Shown: positions 53,524-61,403 of the stretch, one piece after another
Position numbering within the stretch: the stretch's first letter is position 1
Layout of the letters: the number at the start of each line of letters is the position of its first letter
Made by a program: the position numbers and the translations under genes
The notes under the pieces: generated by a model
What the model was told of the DNA's origin: nothing
The model's database searches: none
What the model saw: the letters and a program-made list of their open reading frames with translations, nothing else
NCBI RefSeq assembly: GCF_030732845.1
Contig: NZ_JASHKA010000003.1
Span: forward strand, 62,001-126,000
Direction of reading: 5' to 3'
DNA from: Roseibium sp. MMSF_3544
GTDB lineage: Bacteria; Pseudomonadota; Alphaproteobacteria; Rhizobiales; Stappiaceae
Length of the DNA: 64,000 nucleotides

Positions 53524-54318
53524 TCATTCCACCGCTGCCGGGAGGTTGAACCTGATCCGGGCGGTCGCGTACCAGAAGCCCTCCCGGAAATCGAATGATG
53601 TCGTGATCCGGCACCAATCCGGGCCGCATGGGCTCACCATGGAGAGGACATCTCCTGGACTTAAGGGATGGGCGCCGGCATTGTGGGGCTCGACCAGGAT
53701 CGAACCGAACATTTGCGGTACGAAGACATACATGAACGGAATTGCTCTTTCCCGTTCTTCCTTGCCGGCTGCGCCCCCCTCGCGGCGGCTGAAGGAGCCG
53801 AGCGTGAAGCTGCATGTGGCCAGACGACCATTGTCTTCGTAGGTGATCTCCCAGTAAGGGTGGCCAGCGGCCACATCCAACTCGCTGTCGCCGGTGACGG
53901 TGACGGCAAACCGGTCTTTGTTCCAGCCCTTGCCTTCGAAACCGAGCGCGTGGATATCAGCCCGTTCAATCTTGAAGCCCTTGGGTGCAGCGTCAACGAG
54001 GCTCTTCTCGCCCCGGTGCAGAGCGCCGCACAACTGCCGCGTGACGCCAAACACGGCCCAGAGACCTCCCGTGTCTTCCGCCGGGTTCACGATGGAGTAG
54101 ACGCCCAGAATGGGCGCGTAGTCGGCAGTCCCTTCCGCCCCAAGTTCCGGTCTTGCACCGACCGGTGGGCCCGCTTTCCCAAATCCGGGCACTTTAACCG
54201 GCACGCCTTCATTATCGGCGCCGAAGACAAAGCCATCTTGCGCAAACCCCGCACGAGGTGCTGCCAGCGTCGCCACAAGAGCAAGAAACGAAAAAATGAA
54301 CTGCAGACCGGATAGCAC
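53524..54318 (-). CDS. Exported protein with four cysteines, paralogue A
   Basis: The 264-residue protein has a signal peptide (FIFSFLALVATLAAPRAGFA) and a C-terminal beta-rich part. It shares APKGFKIER, HALGF, GHPYWE, FMYV and EPHNAGAHP with the protein encoded next to it and has the same four cysteines (RQLCGAL, ATCSFT, SPCGPDWC). The stop of that neighbour lies 3 bp from its start, so the pair is one operon. No known family was recognised. It should act in the periplasm or be secreted. Confidence 0.7.
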   Translation of the reverse strand: MLSGLQFIFSFLALVATLAAPRAGFAQDGFVFGADNEGVPVKVPGFGKAGPPVGARPELGAEGTADYAPILGVYSIVNPAEDTGGLWAVFGVTRQLCGALHRGEKSLVDAAPKGFKIERADIHALGFEGKGWNKDRFAVTVTGDSELDVAAGHPYWEITYEDNGRLATCSFTLGSFSRREGGAAGKEERERAIPFMYVFVPQMFGSILVEPHNAGAHPLSPGDVLSMVSPCGPDWCRITTSFDFREGFWYATARIRFNLPAAVE

Positions 54319-54321
54319 TGT

Positions 54322-55131
54322 TCACTCCACCTTCATGGACGGTTTGAAGCTGATCGTTGAAGACACGTAAAAGCTATTCGAACGGAAATCGTAAAGGGTC
54401 GTTATCTCGCACCAGGATCCCCGGCAGGGGACGGCCATTTTGATCGCGTCGGACGGGCTAAACGGATAGGTTCCCGCGTGATGTGGTTCCAGGATGACGG
54501 CAAAGAGGAGTTGCGGCAGGGTGACATACATGAACAGGAGCAGTCTCTCCTGTTCCTCGTCGCTTATCGTGGTGTCGGTATCTTCCGTCAAAGACCCGAT
54601 TGTGACCGCACATTCGCTCAAATTGCCGTCGCGATCGTATCTGACTTCCCAGTAAGGGTGCCCACCGGCAGCGTCACGTTCGCTGTCGCCGGTAATGGTA
54701 ATGGCGAACCAGTCGTCGTTCCAATTGTACCGTTTAAAGCCAAGTGCGTGGACGTCTGAGCGTTCGATTTTGAAGCCTTTCGGCGCGGCTTCAACAACGC
54801 TTTTCTCACCCCGGAAAACAGCGCGGCAAAAAAGCTGGGTCACGCGGTAGAGCGTCCAGAGACCGGCAACGTCCCTGGGTGGATCCACGATAGAAAAGCG
54901 GCTGGTATAGAGCGCATAATCTCCGGTCCCTTCCGCGCCGATCTCGGGCCGCTCAGGCGTTGGTGCGCCATTTGCAACAGCGCTGCTGTCAGACCCGTCC
55001 TGTGCACGTGCTGCGTCCGGTGCCGCGAGCATTGCGACGACAACGGCAAACACTGCTGCGATCGCCAGGACCAGTTGCCTGGGTTTCAATCGGGCCGTCT
55101 CCCCGGCTTCCTTTTGTCTCCTGATCAGCAT
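54322..55131 (-). CDS. Exported protein with four cysteines, paralogue B
   Basis: The 269-residue protein has an N-terminal basic stretch then a hydrophobic helix (LVLAIAAVFAVVVAMLAAPD), serving as signal peptide or anchor. Blocks APKGFKIER, HALGF, GHPYWE and EPHHAGTYPFSPSDAIKM are shared with paralogue A, and cysteines fall at the same sites (LFCRAV, SECAV, VPCRGSWC). ATG 55131 is chosen because AAAGGGGGCGGA precedes it; an upstream open frame of 81 codons is AT-rich and unlikely. It is divergent from the cysteine-peptide operon. Confidence 0.7.
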   Translation of the reverse strand: MLIRRQKEAGETARLKPRQLVLAIAAVFAVVVAMLAAPDAARAQDGSDSSAVANGAPTPERPEIGAEGTGDYALYTSRFSIVDPPRDVAGLWTLYRVTQLFCRAVFRGEKSVVEAAPKGFKIERSDVHALGFKRYNWNDDWFAITITGDSERDAAGGHPYWEVRYDRDGNLSECAVTIGSLTEDTDTTISDEEQERLLLFMYVTLPQLLFAVILEPHHAGTYPFSPSDAIKMAVPCRGSWCEITTLYDFRSNSFYVSSTISFKPSMKVE

Positions 55132-55433
55132 TCCGCCCCCTTTGTCTGGAAAACCGTAGCGCATTAACAACGCCGACGGAAATTTCGACTGCGCGTACTC
55201 TACGAAGTTGAACAATTTCCCCCAAAGCCCATTAGAGGCTGCAACACACCCAAGAGACACGCCCGAACAAAATACAACCATCCTGCAACTCAAAGTAAAA
55301 TTCACCACCAAAATTAATAACAATAACAAATATTGTGACTTATACCCTCTTGCATTACTTGAATCTATTGCCAAATTACATCTTATGACGTAACGTCATT
55401 GCGTTTATTTAAATTAATTTACTGAGGCTCATT
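55132..55433. other. AT-rich divergent promoter region
   Basis: These 302 bp hold no gene. AT content is high from about 55250 onward. A perfect palindrome lies at 55385-55399, 34 bp ahead of the peptide start. It should hold promoters for both the paralogue pair and the cysteine-peptide operon. Confidence 0.6.
55385..55399. promoter_or_regulatory. Perfect 15-bp palindrome upstream of the cysteine-peptide gene
   Basis: ATGACGT-A-ACGTCAT is symmetric. It sits in the divergent AT-rich region, 34 bp upstream of the peptide start, and is a candidate operator for both directions. Confidence 0.55.
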
Positions 55434-55571
55434 ATGACTGGAAAATTCAGAATCGTATTGTTGCTGCTTTGTCTGTTCACTGCCGCTCCGGCTGCGCCGG
55501 TTGCCGCCGCCGAATGTCCGGACGGGTTTTCGCCCTGTGGCAAGTCGAGCTGTTGCAGACAGGGAGGCTGA
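55434..55571 (+). CDS. Secreted cysteine-rich peptide, 45 residues
   Basis: A short gene absent from length-filtered ORF calls. After MTGKFRI there is a hydrophobic core (VLLLLCLFTAAPAAPVAAA, signal peptide, predicted cleavage before Glu27). The mature part is about 19 residues: ECPDGFSPCGKSSCCRQGG, with cysteines at 28, 35, 40 and 41 (C-x6-C-x4-CC). TGAGG lies 6 nt ahead of ATG 55434. TGA is followed after one base by the ATG of the next gene, so the two are coupled; the AGGGAGG serving that gene overlaps the last codons here. A disulfide-linked peptide or metal-binding peptide is the likeliest form. Family unknown. Confidence 0.7.
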   Translation: MTGKFRIVLLLLCLFTAAPAAPVAAAECPDGFSPCGKSSCCRQGG

Positions 55572-55572
55572 G

Positions 55573-56343
55573 ATGGCATCACGAGTGGCCAAATACGCGG
55601 CAATGCTCGCCGTTGCCGGTGCGTTCATCTTCATCTTCATCGTGTTCTCGCAAGCCAACATTCAGGATCTGCGCGAAAAGTACCAGTACCGGGAACCAAC
55701 CAACCTCAGCCCACAGCTTGGCCGGTTTTACGTGGTCAAGGACAGTGGTGCGCTGAGAGGTCCCGTGTGCTCAGTGCCACCCGACACGATTGAGAATATC
55801 TTCGACACTGAAACAAAGGACATTCAGCTGACCAACACATTCGGCAGCAACATTCCGCTGATTGCCGAATGGACCAAGGGACTTTTCCTGGCCGCAAGTG
55901 ACGAATTCGTCAGCAACCTTGCGAAATTCAAGAAGGACAGTGTTTCGTTTGACGGCCATACGATCACGCTTCGCCAGGTCAGCATCGAGAAGGCAAAATC
56001 CATCAGCGACTTCCGCGCCATGAACGAACTGCTCCTGGAACTTCCCAGATGCGAGGAGACGTTGAACAGCCTGCACAGGGAAGGCAGGTGCGTCGTGTCG
56101 ATCTTCGAGATCGTACGCCTTGAGACCGAGGTGCTTGGAATAAAGTTCCACGACGACGAATACTGCCATATCCGCCGCGCGAAGGCGGGCGAGCCAACAC
56201 CGGAACTTAGAACCATTCCGGAGAACGGCACGTCTTTTGTCGCACTGATCTCTCAATTGAAGATCACGACCGGGCTGATTGACAGCAATCTCGACCGGAC
56301 AGCGCTGCTTCAGGCCAGGATGAGACACGCCGCTAAGCGCTAA
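55573..56343 (+). CDS. Membrane-anchored hypothetical protein coupled to the cysteine-rich peptide
   Basis: The 256-residue protein has one N-terminal helix (YAAMLAVAGAFIFIFIVFSQ) that anchors a predicted extracytoplasmic domain of about 220 residues. The domain has four cysteines (GPVCSVPP, PRCEET, GRCVVS, EYCHIR), which matches the count in the other three proteins of the locus. AGGGAGG inside the peptide gene lies ahead of ATG 55573. No family recognised. It may process, bind or export the peptide; nothing enzymatic is visible. A clear terminator follows. Confidence 0.7.
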   Translation: MASRVAKYAAMLAVAGAFIFIFIVFSQANIQDLREKYQYREPTNLSPQLGRFYVVKDSGALRGPVCSVPPDTIENIFDTETKDIQLTNTFGSNIPLIAEWTKGLFLAASDEFVSNLAKFKKDSVSFDGHTITLRQVSIEKAKSISDFRAMNELLLELPRCEETLNSLHREGRCVVSIFEIVRLETEVLGIKFHDDEYCHIRRAKAGEPTPELRTIPENGTSFVALISQLKITTGLIDSNLDRTALLQARMRHAAKR

Positions 56344-56357
56344 CCGACTGCCTCCTG

Positions 56358-56408
56358 CCCGGAGCAAGGCCGCACTCCGCCGCGTGCAGCCAGCTCCGGG
56401 ATTTTTTT
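56358..56408 (+). terminator. Intrinsic terminator of the cysteine-peptide operon
   Basis: CCCGGAGC (56358-56365) pairs with GCTCCGGG (56393-56400) around a 27-nt structured loop, followed by A and seven T. It starts 15 nt past the stop codon at 56343. Confidence 0.85.
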
Positions 56409-56422
56409 GCACAGCACGAGGT

Positions 56423-56824
56423 TCAGCTCGTCTTGGGATGACACTCAAATTGCGGGGCTTTGTCCGTGATCTCGTACCATCCTGGTTTTTCGGAAACGAA
56501 TTCGTGAAACGCGTTCCTCACGCCCGGGTCATCGTCAAGACAATGTGCATTTATCGGAAAGGTCTTTTCGTCCGACAGCGGCTCGCCAAGGGCCGTTCCG
56601 CATTTGCGGCAAAACGAACGGACGTACTTGTAAGGTTCTTCAGGTTCGACGGATTGGATGTGTTCACGGCCGCTCAGGAGCTCGAATTGCTCTCGTGCAA
56701 CGAAAACAAACGGGCTCGCTCCGAGCTTGCGGCATCGGGTGCAATGACATGTTCCCATCATGGACGGCGGCCCTTCAATGGTGAATTGAACAGCCCCGCA
56801 GCAGCAGCTTCCTGAAATCTTCAT
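56423..56824 (-). CDS. GFA family (CENP-V/glutathione-dependent formaldehyde-activating-like) zinc protein
   Basis: The 133-residue protein has the Gfa pattern of zinc-binding cysteines (GSCCCGAV, CHCTRCRKLG and FCRKCG). Start 56824 (MKISGSC) is preferred over an ATG five codons upstream. Gfa proteins bind glutathione adducts or act in S-adduct repair, but most are uncharacterised. It is divergent from a WYL regulator across a perfect operator, so it is probably that regulator's target. Confidence 0.87.
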   Translation of the reverse strand: MKISGSCCCGAVQFTIEGPPSMMGTCHCTRCRKLGASPFVFVAREQFELLSGREHIQSVEPEEPYKYVRSFCRKCGTALGEPLSDEKTFPINAHCLDDDPGVRNAFHEFVSEKPGWYEITDKAPQFECHPKTS

Positions 56825-56865
56825 GACTCTCGTCCTCAAAACTGGCGTTCAGGACGTTTTAGCGT

Positions 56866-56897
56866 CACCATGCTGACACCGTATTGTCAGCATGGTG
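56866..56897. promoter_or_regulatory. Perfect 13-bp-arm inverted repeat between GFA and WYL-regulator genes
   Basis: CACCATGCTGACA and TGTCAGCATGGTG flank CCGTAT. TGTCAGCAT recurs once more 11 bp further on (56896-56904). The TGACA-N6-TGTCA core resembles YafY-type sites and lies 42 bp upstream of 56824 and 26 bp upstream of 56923. Confidence 0.75.
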
Positions 56898-56922
56898 TCA
56901 GCATACAAATCAGGGGTCATTC

Positions 56923-57663
56923 ATGAGGCGCGGAGACCGGCTGTTCGAAGTGATCGAAATCCTGCGTCGGGCAAAAAACCCGATGTCTGCCGATGCGATG
57001 GCTTCCGAGTTGGAAGTCTGCAAACGAACCATCTACCGGGACATTGCAACGCTCATGGCGCAACGCGTTCCAATACGCGGCGAAGCCGGTGTCGGATATG
57101 TTCTGGAAGCAGGGTTCCACATGCCGCCGCTTATGCTGACCGCAGACGAAATCGAGGCTGCTATCCTGGGTGCACAATGGGTCCAGACGCGCGGCGATCC
57201 AGGCTTAAGGAGCGCGGCGGAAAAACTGATCGCAAAGATCCAGGCCGTTGCACCCGGCGATCTCGATTGCTTCTTTTCAGCCCCGGCGACCGGCGTCGCG
57301 CCGGTTCATCCGCCGGAAGAACGCTTAAGTTCCTCCGAAGTCCGCAAGGCCATTCGGCAGCAGAAGAAAATCAGGCTGCGCTACATGGACGAAAAGAACG
57401 TGGAGACGGAGCGCGTTATCTGGCCCCTCGTACTGGGATACCGGGACGAGGGCCGCATCATCGCAGCCTGGTGTGAGCTTCGTCAGGCGTTCCGGTATTT
57501 CAGAACGGAAAGGATAACGGACGCTGAGATCCTGGCCGAAACCATTCCGAAACGGCGTGATCTGCTGCGCGCTGAATGGCAGGCTGCAATGGAAACGGAG
57601 CGCCGGCAGTACCAGACGCCCCGTTCCATAAACGCATCAGACAATGCGGCGGATGATGGCTAA
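56923..57663 (+). CDS. YafY-type HTH/WYL-domain transcriptional regulator
   Basis: The 246-residue protein has a winged helix (RLFEVIEILRRAKNPMSADA, LEVCKRTIYRDIATLMAQRV) and a WYL domain (KIRLRYMDEKNVETERVIWP, about 145-205). AGGGG precedes ATG 56923. It likely represses or activates the divergent GFA gene via the 56866-56897 palindrome. Confidence 0.9.
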   Translation: MRRGDRLFEVIEILRRAKNPMSADAMASELEVCKRTIYRDIATLMAQRVPIRGEAGVGYVLEAGFHMPPLMLTADEIEAAILGAQWVQTRGDPGLRSAAEKLIAKIQAVAPGDLDCFFSAPATGVAPVHPPEERLSSSEVRKAIRQQKKIRLRYMDEKNVETERVIWPLVLGYRDEGRIIAAWCELRQAFRYFRTERITDAEILAETIPKRRDLLRAEWQAAMETERRQYQTPRSINASDNAADDG

Positions 57664-57698
57664 AACCATTCCCTTGTGGCCCATGAACCGGGCCGGAG

Positions 57699-58265
57699 CT
57701 ACCCTCTCAGCCTGTGATGCAGGATGATCGGGACAGCCAGGTCTTCCTCGTCGGCAAGGTGCCGGTCCAAAAACGCCTCAATGGTTTCTGCAAGACCATG
57801 AAGCCGGCCCGCTTCATCGCGGGCCTGATGCTCGTCAAGTTGGATCAGCTTGATCGCCCGGTTACCGGTTTCAGAAAAACTGTCCAGCACCCGGTCGAGC
57901 TCGTGATGGTCCTTCTCAAGGATCTCCAGGCCGGCATCAAAGCGCGGATCGGCGGCCGACAGCTCGGGGAAATAGCTTTTGTCTTCCCAGGTGTGATGGC
58001 CGTGAAGGTTCGCAACCAGCGCATTGCCGTAATAAGACAGCCGGCCGGCAAAGTCGTCCGGGTCCCGGGACTTGTCCAGATAGAGTTCGCTCTCCTTGCG
58101 CACAAGCTCGCCCAGCCGGCGGAACATCTGGTGCGCGCCCAGCCAGTGCCTGGTCTTTTCCTTAAAGCCCGGATGCGCTTCCCAGCTGTCACGCGGATAG
58201 TCGTTCAAGAGAACACGCATGTTCGTGGGCATGTTTTCGGTACGGATGTCGAACTGGGGTGTCAT
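57699..58265 (-). CDS. Hemerythrin-domain protein
   Basis: The 188-residue four-helix protein has the di-iron ligand pattern HQMF, HGHHTWED, DHHELDRVLD and HLADEEDLAV. Hemerythrins bind O2 or NO, or scavenge iron. AAGGAG precedes ATG 58265, and a palindrome lies 17 nt upstream. Close partners are two small hypothetical genes on the same strand further upstream. Confidence 0.87.
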   Translation of the reverse strand: MTPQFDIRTENMPTNMRVLLNDYPRDSWEAHPGFKEKTRHWLGAHQMFRRLGELVRKESELYLDKSRDPDDFAGRLSYYGNALVANLHGHHTWEDKSYFPELSAADPRFDAGLEILEKDHHELDRVLDSFSETGNRAIKLIQLDEHQARDEAGRLHGLAETIEAFLDRHLADEEDLAVPIILHHRLRG

Positions 58266-58281
58266 GGCCCTCTCCTTTCGA

Positions 58282-58300
58282 CGCGTTATGTCGTAACGCG
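58282..58300. promoter_or_regulatory. Palindrome upstream of the hemerythrin gene
   Basis: CGCGTTA-TGTCG-TAACGCG has 7-bp perfect arms and lies 17 nt upstream of the start; it could be an operator or leader hairpin. Confidence 0.45.
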
Positions 58301-58425
58301 GAGCGGCATTTTCCAGTCACGCGGCTGCAAGGCCGTTATGCATCAGAGGGTTGGGTCCTGATAGCCGTTCTTTTGTTGGTCAGTTGTTTGCGCTGGTGCT
58401 GAGTCGCCAACGGGCGCGCTCTGCA

Positions 58426-58671
58426 TCAGTCTCGCTTCAGCGGGGTAATATCAGCCGGCAAGAGGTGCGGCGCATCGTTGTCGTTGTCGGCAAGGCCCGA
58501 GCCGGGGCTCCTTTGCCGTCTGAAGCGTCTGGCTTCTGCTGTCCTGTCCGGGTATTCCAGTCCCGTGAGGATCCTGAAAGTGATCGACGCGTTCTCGCGC
58601 GCGTTGATCTTGTCGGCGACTGTCGGCAGGGCTTCTTCTTCATCGCCGGACAATCCGCTTCTGTCTTCCAT
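58426..58671 (-). CDS. Small hypothetical protein, 81 residues
   Basis: AAGGAG lies 8 nt ahead of ATG 58671. The product is charged and disordered (MEDRSGLSGDEEEALPTVAD, then RRQRSPGSGLADNDNDAPHL). No family recognised. The good ribosome-binding site is the main support; it may form a transcript with the next gene. Confidence 0.45.
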   Translation of the reverse strand: MEDRSGLSGDEEEALPTVADKINARENASITFRILTGLEYPDRTAEARRFRRQRSPGSGLADNDNDAPHLLPADITPLKRD

Positions 58672-58731
58672 CAGTTCGTCTCCTTCCCTTCTCCGGTGTT
58701 TCGCGCGTATGCCATTCCCTGAACACGTCGC

Positions 58732-58917
58732 TCAAGGCCGTCTCCGGAACATATGTCTGTGCGTTTTTTCAGAGCTGGTGGTGCAGAAGCCGTGCGGATC
58801 TTTCTTTTCACTTTGGATCGTCACGACCGCCACAGCGTTCTCCTTCGCCGTGGCTGCAGTGTCGATGGTCAGGCCACTTACCTTTCCATCGGACGGAGTA
58901 TAAAGTCTCTCTCCCAT
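58732..58917 (-). CDS. Small hypothetical protein, 61 residues
   Basis: GGAG lies 7 nt ahead of ATG 58917 (MGERLYTPSDGKVSGLTIDT). The product is hydrophilic with one cysteine. It is upstream of the 81-residue ORF on the same strand. No family recognised. Confidence 0.4.
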   Translation of the reverse strand: MGERLYTPSDGKVSGLTIDTAATAKENAVAVVTIQSEKKDPHGFCTTSSEKTHRHMFRRRP

Positions 58918-59240
58918 AGGTTAACTCCACTCCCTTTTGTGGTTTTCCTCGCCTCCACACAAAAGAAATGGCAATTGTTATTATTATTCAAAATTAAACT
59001 TTGGTAATTCATCTAAATATTATTATCGACTAAGAAATAAAAATCGATATTACAAATATTCATCACCTAAAATCAAAAAATAAAGTAAATTATTTCGACG
59101 GGCATAATAAAAATTAGATCTTTGCTTCAAGTCGAAAAATTTTTCAATTTCAATGGCTTGCACGAAAAGTCCGGGCGAAAACCTGCCTGGCCGGCGGGCA
59201 TTCGCTCCGGAACCATCTTCAAATCCTGAAACTGTCTTTC
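58918..59240. other. AT-rich gene-free stretch
   Basis: About 200 bp (58960-59160) are strongly AT-rich (ATTATTATT tracts) against a GC-rich background. No gene or clear repeat seen. It probably holds the promoter of the small genes on its left. Confidence 0.5.
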
Positions 59241-59462
59241 TCAGTCGCTGTCTTTCCGATCAAGCCGGAAACCGAGCTTGACGCCAACCTGGAAATGACC
59301 CACCGAGCCGTCATCGTTCACATGACCGCGGATTTCTGTGACTTCGAACCATTCGAGATTGCGGATGCTCCTGTTGGCAGCGCTGATGGCGTTGCGGACC
59401 GCCTGATCGATGGACTCCGGCGATGAGCCGTAAACTTCCGTTACCGGATAAACGTGGTCCAT
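59241..59462 (-). CDS. Dodecin family flavin-binding protein
   Basis: The 73 residues match dodecin (VYPVTEVYGSSPESIDQAVR, then NLEWFEVTEIRGHV with the flavin-stacking Trp, then HFQVGVKLGFRL). Dodecins form hollow dodecamers that store or buffer riboflavin/FMN. The start at 59462 has GGGAGG 6 nt upstream. Confidence 0.92.
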   Translation of the reverse strand: MDHVYPVTEVYGSSPESIDQAVRNAISAANRSIRNLEWFEVTEIRGHVNDDGSVGHFQVGVKLGFRLDRKDSD

Positions 59463-59602
59463 AAATTCCTCCCTGGCTATTTGGTATCTTCGGACCGGCC
59501 CGCGCGTGCGGGGCCGAATTCTGATCGTGGCACATGCATGGGAGCTTGTCAGGACAAGAGCGTGGTCTTGCACGGGAACACGGTGACTGCCGGCACAGAA
59601 TG

Positions 59603-59627
59603 CCCCGGCCCGACGATCGGACCGGGG
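59603..59627. terminator. GC-rich hairpin after the metallopeptidase pair
   Basis: CCCCGGCCCGA pairs with TCGGACCGGGG (one mismatch) around CGA. It lies 26 nt past the stop at 59653 on the minus strand; no U-run follows in that direction. Confidence 0.45.
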
Positions 59628-59652
59628 TCATTTTCCAACAGCCGGCGATATT

Positions 59653-60102
59653 CTACCGTTCGACAAGTTTCATGGACCGAACAACCCAGCTTCCGTTGTC
59701 ACGGCTGACCTGTGCGGTCCCAGCAAGGCCTTCGATGGGCAGTGTGAACTCAACCGTGCCCTCGGTTTCGCCAAGATCGAGGACCGAGACAATCAGGTTG
59801 GCCCGAGCGGGATCCGGCGTCGCATCATGGTTCAGGAAAACGGATGGAACGCCAATATCGAGCCCGGTGAATGCCTGCGCGTCGACGCCCGTTGGCAAGC
59901 TGACCTGAAGCGGAAACCGGTCGGCAATCTCGGGATGCATGAAGGCCTGCACTCGGCTGTCGCCGATCACGGCCTGAAGCGCAATGGGTTCTTTCGCCAC
60001 GTCAGTGTCTCCTTTTGCGAAAGGTGTTGCTGCTACAAAGATCGCAAGAAACGAGAGGCACGCAACCATGCCTCCGGCGACCAGGCTTGCAACGGATCTC
60101 AT
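59653..60102 (-). CDS. Exported hypothetical protein coupled to the metallopeptidase gene
   Basis: The 149-residue protein has a signal peptide or anchor (VASLVAGGMVACLSFLAIFV) and a beta-rich rest (FPLQVSLPTGVDAQAFTGLD, NLIVSVLDLGETEGTVEFTL). Its ATG overlaps the metallopeptidase stop by 4 nt. Such coupling fits an immunity, inhibitor or carrier protein, but no known family is recognised. Confidence 0.65.
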   Translation of the reverse strand: MRSVASLVAGGMVACLSFLAIFVAATPFAKGDTDVAKEPIALQAVIGDSRVQAFMHPEIADRFPLQVSLPTGVDAQAFTGLDIGVPSVFLNHDATPDPARANLIVSVLDLGETEGTVEFTLPIEGLAGTAQVSRDNGSWVVRSMKLVER

Positions 60103-60566
60103 CCTTCCGTGTTCCGTCCGTAGACGGCCTGTTCGAAGAGCTCTCCCTCTTCGCCCGGATAATCGATACCGTCCTGATCATCGCCCCAGTGCACCAGCTC
60201 GTGCAAGATGGTGACACCAACCCGCGGCATGCGTTGGCCAGCCGCGTTTCGGGTGAATGCCATATGGGCCGGGGTTCCATTTTCAAAGGCCGTGACAAGA
60301 ATCTCGTTGAGGCGAATTTCGTTCGACCCGATGTTCGGGGTGAACTCGCCATTGATGAACGATCCCGCCGGGGAAGCGATCGCCAGAATATTGAGCGTCG
60401 GCTGATTTCCCCAGGCCAGCGCCCGGCGAAGCGTCGTGCTGTTCATTTGTGCGTATCTGCGGAAGGCACGGCGCATCGAACCGATATTTGCGATTGAAGG
60501 GAGACTTCTTCGTACATACCGCGTGAATTTCGGATATCTCGTTTGATCGGCAGCACTGATAATCAT
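60099..60566 (-). CDS. Tox-MPTase3-like zinc metallopeptidase domain protein
   Basis: The 155-residue protein carries the zincin motif HELVHWGDDQDG (about residues 120-131), preceded by MPRVGVTIL and followed by PGEEGELFEQAVYG. This matches the metallopeptidase toxin 3 family seen in polymorphic toxins, as recalled. The N-terminal half (FTRYVRRSLPSIANIGSMRR) is basic. It has no signal peptide and stands alone, with no delivery domain in the window. Stop and start codons are shared with the exported downstream partner. The AT-rich 300 bp upstream are typical of transferred DNA. Confidence 0.7.
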   Translation of the reverse strand: MIISAADQTRYPKFTRYVRRSLPSIANIGSMRRAFRRYAQMNSTTLRRALAWGNQPTLNILAIASPAGSFINGEFTPNIGSNEIRLNEILVTAFENGTPAHMAFTRNAAGQRMPRVGVTILHELVHWGDDQDGIDYPGEEGELFEQAVYGRNTEG

Positions 60567-60871
60567 TTTAGCACCTCACGAAATTGCAATATAAACAATA
60601 CGAGTGAGATAGTACCTGTTTACGATCATAAATTCTGTGATGAGTTACACAGATTCATCAAAATGAAAGAATTTATCTTGATCAATTCTTAGTTGAATGC
60701 GGGTAGTATTTAATAATATCTATTACGAGTACTTGATAATTGTGCTCATTTACGTACCACCAAATCGAGTAGGCATGAGCCTCCCCAAAAACGGTTTATT
60801 TTCAAGGTTCAATTGCGAATTGTTTTAGCACTCCAAGACTTTGTCCAAAGCACCTGATTATTGAGAAACAC
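60567..60871. other. AT-rich spacer between divergent genes
   Basis: These 305 bp contain no gene and are much more AT-rich than flanking DNA. They should hold the promoters of the metallopeptidase pair and of the 60872 gene. Confidence 0.5.
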
Positions 60872-61342
60872 ATGACTTTTCTTACCAAGCGGCCTGTTAT
60901 GCCGATCCTGTTTGCATCCTTCCTTGCCACCGCGACCGCCATCGGCGTCCGGCCAAGCATTGCAGAAAAAACACTGCCGGGCGCTGCAAACATTTCATCG
61001 ACCGTGAAAATCCATCGGATGGAGCGCGGCAGCACCGCCCGTCTTGCGATGAACGAGGCGTGTCAATTGCGTGTTGATTTCGGCAGTTACGCGTCAGGCA
61101 TTGATGGACTGACCTTCGCCCGCGTGCTCCATCTGATCGCGACAGACGGTGCCATTTCAGAGGTTTACATGATCCCTTGGGGCCGGGAAGGCGAAGAAAC
61201 GCTGTGCATCTACGAGTTGAATGAAGATGATGCCAAGCGCCTGTTTGAGACGATCAGGGAGATGATCCCGCAGGAAAGCAGCCAGGCCTGGACCACTGTC
61301 GTCTATGGCGAGGACAGCCACAGCACTGCGTGGCCGAACTAG
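60872..61342 (+). CDS. Exported hypothetical protein
   Basis: The 156-residue protein has a signal-peptide-like start (RPVMPILFASFLATATAIGV). The rest is soluble (GSTARLAMNEACQLRVDFGS, then GAISEVYMIPWGREGEETLC). There are two cysteines in the mature part. It is divergent from the metallopeptidase pair. No family recognised. Confidence 0.6.
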   Translation: MTFLTKRPVMPILFASFLATATAIGVRPSIAEKTLPGAANISSTVKIHRMERGSTARLAMNEACQLRVDFGSYASGIDGLTFARVLHLIATDGAISEVYMIPWGREGEETLCIYELNEDDAKRLFETIREMIPQESSQAWTTVVYGEDSHSTAWPN

Positions 61343-61403
61343 GGTATGAACTCAAAAATGAGGCCGGATACCCGGCGGCGAACCGGCGTCACCGGCCCGA
61401 CTT

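Noticed and set aside
54837..55374. Upstream extension of the paralogue B frame to 55374
   Set aside because: The extra 81 codons are AT-rich non-coding DNA, and a good ribosome-binding site marks 55131.
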